Positions 1-8,801 of a stretch of DNA of 64,000 nucleotides are shown here, in pieces; the first letter of the stretch is position 1; every line of letters begins with the position of its first letter. Where the stretch lies: positions 124,743,008 to 124,807,007 of the forward strand of contig OZ020588.1 in NCBI GenBank assembly GCA_963971535.1, read 5' to 3'. The translations under genes and the position numbers were made by a program. The notes beneath the pieces were generated by a model. That model was not told where the DNA came from. It did no database searches and saw only the letters and a program-made list of their open reading frames with translations. Source of the stretch: Notolepis coatsorum. Lineage: Eukaryota; Chordata; Actinopteri; Aulopiformes; Paralepididae.

Positions 1-2316
1 ATACTTAGTTAAAGCAATGGAATATCACCAGTTCTAATTGCATGTGGAGCATCAAGCTAATAGAACCTATTACCGAGTGTAAGTTGCAGACCTTGCTTAA
101 AAACTCGTAACACAACACAACTCATTCCCCCAACGTAACAGGGTAGATTCATAAAACACAACCCCACCACATGATTTGTATTGAAGAAACACACAGTTTG
201 TTCGGCCAACCACAGTCCCCCTTATATCAGGGAACTTTTTTATTAAATAAATAATATGTGATCAAGGCACAAAATCATAGGGGGGCCGGGGAGGGTGTAG
301 AGGAGGGGACACAGAGGGGGAAAAGTCACTCAGCGGCGCCTGCCACCTCGCGCCGCTCGAGTCTGGCCACCCCGGGGAGCCCCGGAGGGACGGTAGGTTA
401 CAGTCTGCTGGACACGACGTTCCCTACCGTCTCCTCCGGTCTGGGATGGGCCGGCGGTGGCTGAAGCGTCGCCTCGTCCCCTAGCCCTCTTGGCAGGGCC
501 AGCAGCGGCGGCGGGAGCAGTGGTAGCGGCGACGGAGACAGCTCGACGTCGCGGAAGCCTTCTGCCCCCACCGGCAAGGACGGGAGGCGGAAAATGGGGT
601 TGGAGGATGGATCTCTCCTCTGCCATCTCTCTGCATGTTGAGGTCATCAATAGCAGGGCCTTCCCGAACAGGCCAGCGTCGGAGAGGTCGGCCGTCAGAA
701 GAGGGGCTCTCTTCTTCTCTGGTACACGAGCCTGCTCCAGCCAAAGGTGACGCTGGCCCAGGGTGGCCAGGGCGCGCACTTTACCCATGGCTATGGCTAG
801 CACCTGGGAGAGGTGCAGCACAGCTCCCGCAGCCTGGGTGATCTGATCGCACCTCACCTCGTTCAGATCCGCGCCGCCCGTCATTATCCCCGATACAAAT
901 CTAGCCAGGTGGGCGATGTTAGAGGCCGCAGCCAGCGACTGTGTACCGGCGATAAATGACTGGTCACCCCAATAAGCCAATCGCCTAGCCGACCTCCCCT
1001 GGAGGACCGGCTTGCATAGGGGCTCCCACACCATATCCGGACAGAGGAGCGCGGCCATCGGATTGTCAAGCCGAGGTACGCCCTCCCCCATACCTTTGAC
1101 CAACCCCGACACCCGCGTAACTGGTACGTAGGCGGGAGTCAGTCCCATGATGTTGGAGACCGCCTGGCCCCGACGAACATAGGCCCCCATCGATGGGAAA
1201 AATGGGTAGACAACGTCCACCCCTCTCACCGGGGGACGCTGCCAGGGATGGCCTATGAGGTCATCAGGGACAGGAGCAGGCAATGGCTGCGGCAGCGGCA
1301 CACCGTTTGCAGCGGCGGCTACCGCCATGAGCTCGGGAAACAAGGCCCGCAGTTCCCCCTGCGGACCCTCCTCCACCGACCCCGCATCCCTCGCATACAG
1401 CAGGCTGCGACTGGTCAAGGAGCCACAATCCGATGCGGCCGACAGTAGGGCATCCTGTTGATGAGGCCAAGGTGGTTCCCCGACATCCTCGAACAAGGCG
1501 CCCCGTGGAGCCATTTCCCCCCACCCCGGGGTCTCCGGAGGAGGGATACTCTCCTCCACGGGACCATCATACAAGAACCCGTCCGCCTCCTCCATGAAGT
1601 CTTCAGTTTCCATCAGAAATCCAGAGTCGGACGCGGCCTCGCTGGTCTCCAGCAATTCCCCAAACCCAGGCCGTTCGCGTCTGCACGCCACCATGTGACG
1701 ACGTGAGCGAGCAGACGCAAAAAGTTTTCGTCGCAAATCCCCTGGCTCTAAGACAATCCCCCGTTCATCAACGGGCGATTCCCCAGAAACAGAGGAACCA
1801 GAGTCGAGATCAGGCCATCGCCGGAGCGACGGCTCCGAACCCTCGGCTCGTCGGTGAGGAAAACTATCCACCGGCAGTCTCCCGGGCTGGGTCGGCAACC
1901 ACGAGAGTGGCAACAGCCCAGCACCGGAACGCACGACGGAGGCGGGAATGGAGAATCGGTGGTGAAGAGTAGGTCTAGCGGGTCTACTCTCCGCGGAATA
2001 CATTATGACCCAAACCTTTTTCTTATATAAACAAGTGAGAGAAGAAAAAGGTTAGGCACAATGTAAACCTAGTCACAACTCTTTTCAACTTATCAACGAC
2101 ACGTCAAGTGGGGTACTACCGAGGCACTTCCTTGTGGTGAAAGCGAGAAGGAGGAGAGCAGGTGACCACACACCTGCTTATGAAGGTAAGCTGATGAGGG
2201 GTGTGGTCAGACTAATACTGGTATTAGAGGTACATTTGTGGTTTATTCAGTACGCGTGCACGTACGCGAGATAGTGCAGAAGGCGAAGCCAAGCTAAGCC
2301 ACTAACGATACAGAAC
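1..2316 (-). mobile_element. DIRS-like tyrosine-recombinase retroelement, 5' part, cut by window edge
   Basis: The right boundary is set by homology to the right end of the second DIRS-like element (41560-41769). Both contain the block CTTCCTTGTGGTGAAAG, then a stretch including CACACCTGCTTATGAAGGTA, and both finish in a GAAC tetranucleotide (2313-2316 here). A gag-type ORF lies inward of this terminal repeat, as expected for DIRS elements. Positions 1-329, beyond the gag stop, are AT-richer with no recognisable coding signal; an AATAAA-like string on the minus strand lies near 240-250. Reverse transcriptase and recombinase regions are not seen and would lie outside the window if present. The gag part looks whole, which suggests a young copy. 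Confidence 0.6.
330..2003 (-). CDS. DIRS-like gag protein, 557 codons
   Basis: Long GC-rich ORF on the minus strand, starting just inside the terminal repeat. The N-terminal ~130 residues are acidic and Ser/Pro-rich. The middle (~270-440) has conserved-looking aromatic and helical segments, including PAYVPVTRVSGLVKGMG and RLAYWGDQSF. Around residues 430-470 there is a segment of the form LWLE..VPEKKRAPLL..DLSDAGLFGKA, which resembles the 'LWL..DK..LLDAP..PSGLFG' pattern I associate with DIRS gag and with the LAP2-alpha C-terminal region said to derive from DIRS gag. The C-terminal ~70 residues are Arg/Gly/Ala-rich and end RGGRRR, suiting nucleic-acid binding. The start is the first Met after the terminal repeat. 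Family assignment is from memory of motifs plus the flanking terminal repeat. Confidence 0.6.
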   Translation of the reverse strand: MYSAESRPARPTLHHRFSIPASVVRSGAGLLPLSWLPTQPGRLPVDSFPHRRAEGSEPSLRRWPDLDSGSSVSGESPVDERGIVLEPGDLRRKLFASARSRRHMVACRRERPGFGELLETSEAASDSGFLMETEDFMEEADGFLYDGPVEESIPPPETPGWGEMAPRGALFEDVGEPPWPHQQDALLSAASDCGSLTSRSLLYARDAGSVEEGPQGELRALFPELMAVAAAANGVPLPQPLPAPVPDDLIGHPWQRPPVRGVDVVYPFFPSMGAYVRRGQAVSNIMGLTPAYVPVTRVSGLVKGMGEGVPRLDNPMAALLCPDMVWEPLCKPVLQGRSARRLAYWGDQSFIAGTQSLAAASNIAHLARFVSGIMTGGADLNEVRCDQITQAAGAVLHLSQVLAIAMGKVRALATLGQRHLWLEQARVPEKKRAPLLTADLSDAGLFGKALLLMTSTCREMAEERSILQPHFPPPVLAGGGRRLPRRRAVSVAATTAPAAAAGPAKRARGRGDASATAGPSQTGGDGRERRVQQTVTYRPSGAPRGGQTRAARGGRRR

Positions 2317-2325
2317 TGCATTTCC

Positions 2326-2660
2326 GTGTCTCTGATTGGCCAGGTCATTTCTGGTCATGTGACATGTACGCCCAATCGTGGGACCGCAAGTTTCTACACT
2401 GGTTAGGCTTAGGCGCTCGTTCAAAGTTGGTTAAAGTTTGTCTTAGAGCATGGCGATAGAACGCCTGCCCTGATTCCGACGGTTAAGCTTAGGCACTCTT
2501 TCGAAGTTGGTTAAGGTTAGAGTTTGTCTTAGAGCATGGCGATAAAACGCCAGGTAGTTTGCAGGCTGTTAGACCCGGAAATAGGCGCAGAACTTGCTGT
2601 CCCACGATTGGCGCACATGTCACATGACCTGGCCAATCAGAGCGCAAAACTCGAACACGG
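2326..2660. repeat. Palindromic (fold-back) MITE-like element
   Basis: The left arm (about 2326-2400, containing CTGATTGGCCAGGTCAT) and the right arm (about 2590-2660, containing ATGACCTGGCCAATCAG) are inverted copies over roughly 70 bp. Between them are two direct copies, about 80 bp apart, of a block ending GTCTTAGAGCATGGCGATA (2404-2465 and 2482-2551). No coding potential. The DIRS-like element ends right next to its left arm. Confidence 0.6.
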
Positions 2661-2664
2661 ACAC

Positions 2665-2755
2665 CAGTGGAGGCTGCTGACCAAATTTTTAGGTGAAGCA
2701 CAAATTATTATATTATATTATATATTAAATTATATTTTTAAAACATCCCCCACTG
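2665..2755 (+). mobile_element. Short 91-bp hAT-like MITE, copy 1
   Basis: Starts CAGTGGAGGCTGCTGACC and ends CATCCCCCACTG, with an AT-rich centre. An inverted copy of similar size lies at 31881-31973, so both ends are supported by comparison. CAGTG...CACTG termini fit hAT-type elements, but no clean 8-bp target duplication was found. Confidence 0.5.
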
Positions 2756-2794
2756 TGTGTCAGTGGTCAGTGGACACAGATGAAAACATATTAA

Positions 2795-2980
2795 CATTAG
2801 GTGACAGCGGACCTGACCAGATGAAAACTTATTAGGTGACAGCGCACCTGACCAGATGAAATCATATTAGGTGACAGCGCACCTGACCAGATGAAATCAT
2901 ATTAGGTGACAGCGCACCTGACAAGATCAAAACATATTAGGTGACAGCGCACCTGACCAAATCAAAACATATTAGGTGAA
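2795..2980. repeat. 35-bp minisatellite, about 5 units
   Basis: Units of ATTAGGTGACAGCGCACCTG followed by ACCAGATGAAATCAT recur every 35 bp with few differences. Each unit contains AGGTG...CACCT, a short inverted pair. Confidence 0.85.
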
Positions 2981-2984
2981 GGTG

Positions 2985-3423
2985 ACAAGGAAGCCACAGA
3001 CTCATACCCCCCCGATACTCAACTAACCGCCTCAGACAGTCCTTCATACCAGTGGCCATCAGGCTCCACAACAGTGGGCAGGGACTGCTGCCAGACATCG
3101 ACCTAGAACTAATAGGAACCCAAGTAGGACAATAACACTACCTTATGCATACTGCACCTTAAGTGGATACTGTGATACTGTGAATAATGAATCATTTATA
3201 TTTCAGTTAGTTAGATAGTAAATTATAACACTACCTTATGCATACTGCACCTTATGTGACACTGTGAAAATATATTTCAGTTAGTTAGATAGTAAATTAT
3301 ATGGACCTATTTGTTTACACTGCTTGTGTTGTTTTCACTACCTGTACCCCCCCTTCCCCCATGCTGCTATGATGCCTGAATTTCCCCAAAGGGATCAATA
3401 AAGGAATATCTTATCTTATCTTA
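2985..3423 (+). mobile_element. LINE 3' end (L2/CR1-like or Rex-like), 5'-truncated
   Basis: Positions about 3020-3136 encode RYSTNRLRQSFIPVAIRLHN followed by a stop shortly after. This is the C-terminal tail style of Jockey/L2-group LINE polyproteins (short R..S.IP.AI.L.N box before the stop). The 3' UTR carries an internal ~75-bp duplication (ACACTACCTTATGCATACTG at about 3138 and 3229). It ends GGGATCAATAAAGGAATATC with a short (TATCT)n tail, typical of these LINEs. Confidence 0.65.
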
Positions 3424-3919
3424 AAAGGAAAGATGAAATTACCTACCTGGGTTCCATCCTATAGAGGCAAATCTTTCCTGTGACAAAATGGGATCCAATG
3501 TAATAAAACTAAGTCAACCAACGAACTAGATTCCTGTACCGGATCTCCTCTCTGGTAAACAAGAATACCTTGAAGACTCTAACAGGAGCACTCATTCAAG
3601 GGTACTATGACTATGCTTGCACCTCATGGTACCAAAGCACCTCAAAGGCACTAAAGACAAGATTACAAACATCACAAAACAAACTGGTCAGACTACTGCT
3701 TGACCTTACTCCTAAAACCCACCTCACCCCTGCCCACTTTGACAATCTAGGATGGCTTAGAGTAGACGACAGAGTACAGCAACTTCCAATGGGCCTGGTC
3801 TACAAGATACACTACACCACTAAGATACCCATGTGCATGTCGAAATACTTCCCAAAGGTCAGTGAATACCACAACCACAACACCAGAGGGAGTTCCACAA
3901 ATCATGTTCAACCCAGATA
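3424..3919 (+). mobile_element. LINE-A fragment: C-terminal part of reverse transcriptase ORF
   Basis: The frame from 3570 reads TLTGALIQGYYDYACTSWYQ, then LVRLLLDLTP and NLGWLRVDDRVQQL, which is the region after the RT catalytic core in L2/CR1-type LINEs. The same segment recurs at 25191-25727, where it runs on into a 3' UTR and (TTCA)n tail. The upstream part (3424-3569) is alignable in spirit (YLGSIL..., SLVNKN) but broken in frame. 5'- and 3'-truncated. Confidence 0.65.
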
Positions 3920-4048
3920 AAATAATTTAAAAAGTAAAAAAAATAAAAATAAAATTAATAAAAGAAAAATCGTCATAACTTAGAAATGAGATTGCATAGG
4001 TCTATGAATCGATATCGCGATTCTGTTTCGATTAATTGCCCAGCCCTA
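3920..4048. mobile_element. hAT element end (single terminus)
   Basis: Ends TCGATTAATTGCCCAGCCCTA. Its reverse complement begins TAGGGCTGGGCAATTAATCG, a terminal sequence common among teleost hAT non-autonomous elements. The other end was not found. The left part is A/T-rich. Confidence 0.45.
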
Positions 4049-4329
4049 CAGTGTGTACAGTAAGTTAGCTTGGTGATCATCATTGTGATGTAGGCTAAGC
4101 TGGCTAGCTACTGTTAGCATACAAGCTTTTACAAACACTGTAGCCTACTTACTTTTTCATCCACAACTTTTTTTATGATCCAGATGCATAAATCCACTTC
4201 TTCATGTTGCTCAGTTTCTGGTTTATACTTCGGTCCTAATGTTGGCGCAAAGTTTAATTTAGCCTACTGTGTTGTTATAGCTGTACAGCTTACTAAACTA
4301 CTAGCTTGCTCTTTCACACAGTGAAACCA
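4049..4329. other. Unassigned stretch
   Basis: AT-rich DNA with several TAGC/GCTA words. No ORF, terminal repeat or RNA gene was recognised. It may be part of repeat R2. Confidence 0.4.
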
Positions 4330-4556
4330 GTCCAGCTGCAGGTCCGTAGGTTAGGTTTAGCTCGGGCCAATCTCAAGTTTCTCAAGTTTCTTTATTAGTT
4401 GTCATACAGAAGTACAGAATACTTTTATACAAAATGCTTCTTTCTGTTACATTTTGTATAAAAGTATTCTGTACTTCTGTATGACAACTAATAAAGAAAC
4501 TTGAGAAACTTGAGATTGGCCCCAGCTAAACCTAACCTACGGACCTGCAGCTGGAC
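4330..4556. repeat. Near-perfect palindrome, 107-bp arms, 13-nt loop
   Basis: 4330-4436 and 4450-4556 are reverse complements with about one mismatch (GCTCGGGCC against GGCCCCAGC). The right arm contains AACTAATAAAGAAACTTGAG, then a repeat of AAACTTGAG. This resembles a LINE or mRNA 3' end with a short repeated tail, now present head-to-head. It would fold into a very long hairpin. Confidence 0.9.
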
Positions 4557-4850
4557 CCGTTTTGACTGTGCAATGCAGCAACCTCTGATTGGATTTTCAA
4601 GGCTGCCAATCATATTCAACCTCTGTGTATTGGATGTCAAGGGCTGTCAATCATTCCATCCCCCATTCAATGGCAAGAGTTTAACTGCACAGACCGTGCT
4701 TAGATGACGTCAATAGCCTATTTAGATTGGCTATTATTTATTATTTATTTAATCCTGGGTCAACCTGTGCAGCCATCTGCACGAATATACTGCAGTCATT
4801 ACTGCAGTGCAGGCCTGCTCAGAGCTGTCAATTTTGACCATTTTTGAAGA
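4557..4850 (+). repeat. Repeat R2, copy 1
   Basis: Matches 28034-28330 in inverted orientation. Shared words include CACAGACCGTGCTTAGATGA, AATCATTC...CCCCCATTCAATGGC and GCAGGCCTGCTCAGAGCTGTC. No ORF. Probably a non-autonomous DNA transposon; class not determined. Confidence 0.6.
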
Positions 4851-4864
4851 AAAAATTATTCACT

Positions 4865-5475
4865 GAGCCTTGGGGGACCCCCTGTGTGACTAGGGAGGGG
4901 GAAGAGGTGTGGCCGGAGAGGTGCAGCCTTTGGAGGAGGATGGAGTGACACACTGTGTCAAAGGCTGCACTGAGATCAAGTAGGATCAGGATGTTGAGGG
5001 CACCGGAATCAGCGGAGATGAGGAGGTCGTTGATGACTTTAACTAGTGCAGTTTCGGTGCTGTGAGCAGGACGGAAGCCAGCCTGAAGTGGTTCGTAGAG
5101 GGTGTTGGACTGGAGATGGGAGTGGAGTTGGGAGGCAGCAATGTGTTCGAGTGTTTTGGAGAAAAAAGGGAGATTGGATATGGGGCGGTAGTTGGAGAGG
5201 TTGGATGGGTCGAGAGTGGGTTTTTTGAGGACAGGGGTGACAGCGGCGAGTTTATAGGGGGTGGGAACGTGGCCTAGGGATAGTGACTGGTTGAAAAGGG
5301 CGGTGAGGTGGGGGATGAGAGCAGGGAGGCAGGCTTTGGTGAGAGTAGTGGGGAGGGGTCAAGGGAGCAGGTAGTGGTATTGGAGGTGGTCATGAGGTCC
5401 ATGATGAAGGAGGAGACGACTGGGGCGAAGGCAGTAAAAGGGGTGGGAGGGATGGAGTCAGGTGGGGGAAAAATG
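4865..5475 (-). mobile_element. LINE reverse-transcriptase fragment (L2/Rex-like)
   Basis: Minus-strand translation gives TPYKLAAVTPVLKKPTLDPS, NYRPISNLPFFSKTLEH, GFRPAHSTETALV, then RT motif A (LLDLSAAFDTV) and motif B (TQGVPQGSV). Order and spacing fit an L2-group RT from fingers to palm. The segment between motif A and motif B is much shorter than usual, so there is an internal deletion. It stops before motif C. No intact LINE ORF remains. Confidence 0.8.
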
Positions 5476-6141
5476 AGATCATGTGTACAAAAAAATCTAA
5501 GGAAATTAATAAAGGGAAGATGATTAAACAGAAGGTTCTGTAGATACAGTACTGAATTCTCCCATCCGGACCAATGCAATTTGAAATATTATTATAGAAT
5601 ATAGCAGGGCTGTCCCTGACTAAGGATTTGGATAGTCGACTATGATTGGACGAAATTTGCTGATAGTCGACTATTAGTCGACTAAACATTATATATATAT
5701 CTTTTTTTATCATTCCATTTGGGCTGTGGGGGTGCTTAATATCTGAAGGCTTTTTGTCCTCTGCAAAAGCATGCAATTGGTCCACTGATGGATACATCTT
5801 GATATTTGTCTAGTCTAGTGTGTTCATTAGATGGGTGAAATCCTCTTTCAGTGCCTCTGTGCCTGTTTTCTTAGGCAGTTAGCCTCTGGTATGCGTGCCA
5901 TTAGCGTTAGCCACGCTTCTAGGCCTATTTTCTTTTGGAAAGAATGATTTATCTAATTATATATAATAATTATATTTTTTTATAATTATTATTATTATTA
6001 TATATTTTTTTATTCGACTAAGAGGTTGGCAGTCGACTACGGCTCCTTTCGACCGATTAGTCGACTATTCGACTAATAGGGGTCAGCCCTAGAATATAGA
6101 ATAGGAGGCTTATAAATTAACTTATTATAGCCATTTCGCAC

Positions 6142-6178
<37 letters not shown>

Positions 6179-7091
6179 TTATCTTTCAAATGCATAAAAT
6201 CATAAAAGTAGCGTTTTTATTTTCAAACATATTCAAGTATAAACATCATAACCATGTCACAACAGCATTTATAATGTATATTATCATCAATACGTTAGTT
6301 TAGGAATAGGTTAAAGTGTTATTAGATAGATTTTCCTTCTCGAAATTTCAATGTTATTTCGCAAGAGGCGACCATTTTGGAACACCTTGAATCATGGGAA
6401 TTGTAGTTTTTTTGCGGCTATTTTGTATCGGACATCCAGAGCTCTGGATCTGCGTTGGAATTTTTCAAAACTACACTTCCTGAAAGGTTCTATGGGGTTC
6501 AAGGTTCATAGTTATGTATGCATTATTTTAATAACTCTTATTATTTGGGATAATATACCACAACATGTAACGTTATTGACAAATATTGAAATGCAGTTAG
6601 TTTCTCTTCCCTATTGTTAGCATGCAGCAACAATTAGATCTGAAATTAGTTTCAAAACAGTTGCACTGTGGTGAAAATAAAAAAGTACAGTAGATTGCAG
6701 TAGATTTCATTATCTGTTATTATGCACGCCTGGTGATACTAAGTCCAAATTGAACTCTGGCATTTGAAAGATAATATATATATAAATGTGCGAATTGGCT
6801 ATAATAAGGTAATTTATAAGCCTGCTATTCTATATTCTATAATAATATTTCAAATTGCATTGGTCCGAATGGGAGAATTCAGTACTGTATCTACAGAACC
6901 TTCTGTTTAATCATCTTCCCTTTATTAATTTCCTTCGATTCTTTTTACACATGATCTCAAGAAGGTACTGAACGAGATCAGTGGCAGTTCTTTATGTTTG
7001 GTCATTATTAGCATGGTGTTATTCACTGTAAAAAATGCAAAGAAAAATCATAATTCATATTCTCCTTTGTTTCATCACAATTTAGGCAAGC
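5476..7091. repeat. Repeat R1, copy 1: long fold-back element, interrupted
   Basis: The outer arms at about 5476-6200 (excluding the nested hAT) and 6750-6965 are inverted copies. Shared words include AGGTTCTGTAGATACAGTAC, GCAATTTGAAATATTATTAT and AGGAAATTAATAAAGGGAAG. The centre (6200-6750) matches 53090-53530. The family continues through 6966-7091 and resumes at 14860-15010 after the BEL insertion. No ORF of note. Confidence 0.7.
5605..6091. mobile_element. Non-autonomous hAT element nested in R1
   Basis: Starts CAGGGCTGTCCCTGACTAAG and ends GGGGTCAGCCCTA, flanked by a perfect 8-bp target duplication GAATATAG (5597-5604 and 6092-6099). The interior near both ends has GTCGACTA repeats. 8-bp duplications and CAGGG/TAGGG termini are hAT hallmarks. 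487 bp, no transposase. Confidence 0.85.
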
Positions 7092-7096
7092 CTAGT

Positions 7097-7342
7097 TTAG
7101 ACCCATCTTACTATTCTCATTGACTTACGCTCTTGACCTACTTTACGTGTGTTCTTCGCCTTACAAGCGCGAGTATAATTCTCAATCTGTAACCTAACGT
7201 TGCTTGCTCTGATAATAATAAATACCCTCCAAATAGAACTTTATGTGTCAATGCCGTGTTCTTGTGTGGGTGTTCACCATATATATTCATGTACTGTATG
7301 GCCAGTAATTAAAGTACATAACTAAGTAGTGGTTTAATATAC
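7097..7342 (+). repeat. Inverted LTR fragment at left end of the BEL element
   Basis: This stretch is the reverse complement of 13563-13809 in the LTR, with shared words such as GCCTTACAAGCGCGAGTATA and AACCTAACGTTGCTTGCTC. It therefore faces the opposite way to an ordinary direct LTR pair. The internal region begins right after it. Confidence 0.85.
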
Positions 7343-8222
7343 TGGAAGGCCATGAGGAATGAGTCCGTACTCATCGTCGGAAGGAGTTCTATGTGTATTG
7401 CTCGGGTGGTCATGCATTTGAATACAATGCCCCACCTCTTCTCCGTCCCACTTCCTTTCTTCAAGTAAAGCGGGCCGAAGCAGTCCATGCCGGTGGAGTG
7501 AAAGGGCTTGTCGCCAAGTCGGAGGCGACAGGGAGGCAGGTCAGCCATCCTGGGTATACTGGGCTGTGCTCGCCACTTGCGACAGTCTAGACAGGTCCGC
7601 TGGAAGCGTCGTACTGCTTCTCTTCCATTCAGTATCCAATAGCGACGTTTGATCTCAGCGAAGACTCTCTCTGCCCCAGCGTGGTGCACATCTTCGTCGT
7701 ATTTCTTTATGATGAGCTCGGTGACCTTGTGTCGGCTGTTGAGGACTATAGGGAACTTAACGTCATCCGTTAAGTCCGGGGCTCGTCTCAGACGACCACC
7801 CACTCTGATGAGGTCATGGGCGTCGCGCTCAGGAGCCAGGTGGAGCAGTCTGCTGTCTGACGGGACTGGCTTTGATCCCTGCAGACAGTCTAGCTCCTCT
7901 GGGAACGAGTCTCTTTGGGCTCTCTGTAGCAGAAGGAGTTCTGCTTCTTCGTAGTTAGCGGCGTTAATGTCAGTAGTGGAGGGAACCTCAGGGTGGTGCC
8001 ACAGGAATGTCTCCAACTGCGCACTCTCAAGGGTGGGGCAGTCGTCTATGTTAGGGTCGGTGGGGACTGGTGTGTGCGTCAACCCACAGAACATAGATTT
8101 CTTCATCTCTGCCTCCTCTTGACTAGCCTCCCGTGGGGTGGGGTTAGGCCACTCTTCTTCCGGGAGCTTGAGGAACTCGGGACCGTCACTGTAGATATTG
8201 TGACGTGTGAGGTCATCTAGGG
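7343..8222 (-). pseudogene. BEL integrase-like region
   Basis: The minus-strand reading contains an HHCC-type zinc-finger region (HHAGAERV ... CLDCRKWRA), as in BEL/Pao integrases. It is followed by the start of the catalytic core, FHSTGMDCFGPLYLKKG, and TRAIHIELL. It abuts the inverted LTR piece on one side and the nested hAT on the other. Part of a fossil element; incomplete. Confidence 0.8.
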
Positions 8223-8688
8223 CAGGGGTTCCCAAACTTTTCAGGCCAGGGCCCAGAAAATAAGGCGTCAGAGAGCCGCGGCCCAATGCACATCGTCAGG
8301 CTTTGTTTTTTTTTTTTTTTTTGTCAGGCGACCGATTTTTTAAGCCAAATATCACTTCAATCCTATTAAGTTAGTTCAAGTTAGTTATTCATTTATATGT
8401 GCTATTTATGAGAGGGCTAACTTGTTGCAAAATAATAATGATAATAATAGCCTCATTAAAATACTATTGTTGCTTCGGTTGTTTTCAGCGTTTTATGTGC
8501 ATAATCTGTTATTTAGTTTGAAATGTTCGTTGAAATAAGTAGATTTTTCGTTTTTGTTTATTTATTAAGTTAATATAAAACCATATAGTCACATTTTAGA
8601 ATACAATAGAATAGAATTTTAGAATACAACTAGAAACACTGTCCTGGCCTGCTTCTAAGTTCAGTGGCCTGACAAAAAAAAATAATAA

Positions 8689-8720
<32 letters not shown>

Positions 8721-8793
8721 AATCATCTCGCGGCCCACCCGTGGCTGCTCGCGGCCCACCTTTGGGTCGCGACCCCGACTTTGGGAACCACTG
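8223..8793. mobile_element. Non-autonomous hAT inserted in BEL pol
   Basis: Starts CAGGGGTTCCCAAACTTTTC and ends CGACTTTGGGAACCACTG, flanked by a perfect 8-bp duplication ATCTAGGG (8215-8222 and 8794-8801). The terminal regions contain the GCGGCCCA words common in this hAT group. The interior has a long T run (about 8693-8720). No transposase ORF. Younger than the BEL element. Confidence 0.9.
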
Positions 8794-8801
8794 ATCTAGG
8801 G

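Noticed and set aside
5046-5523. Plus-strand Gly/Val-rich frames
   Set aside because: Antisense shadow of the minus-strand LINE reverse transcriptase fragment.
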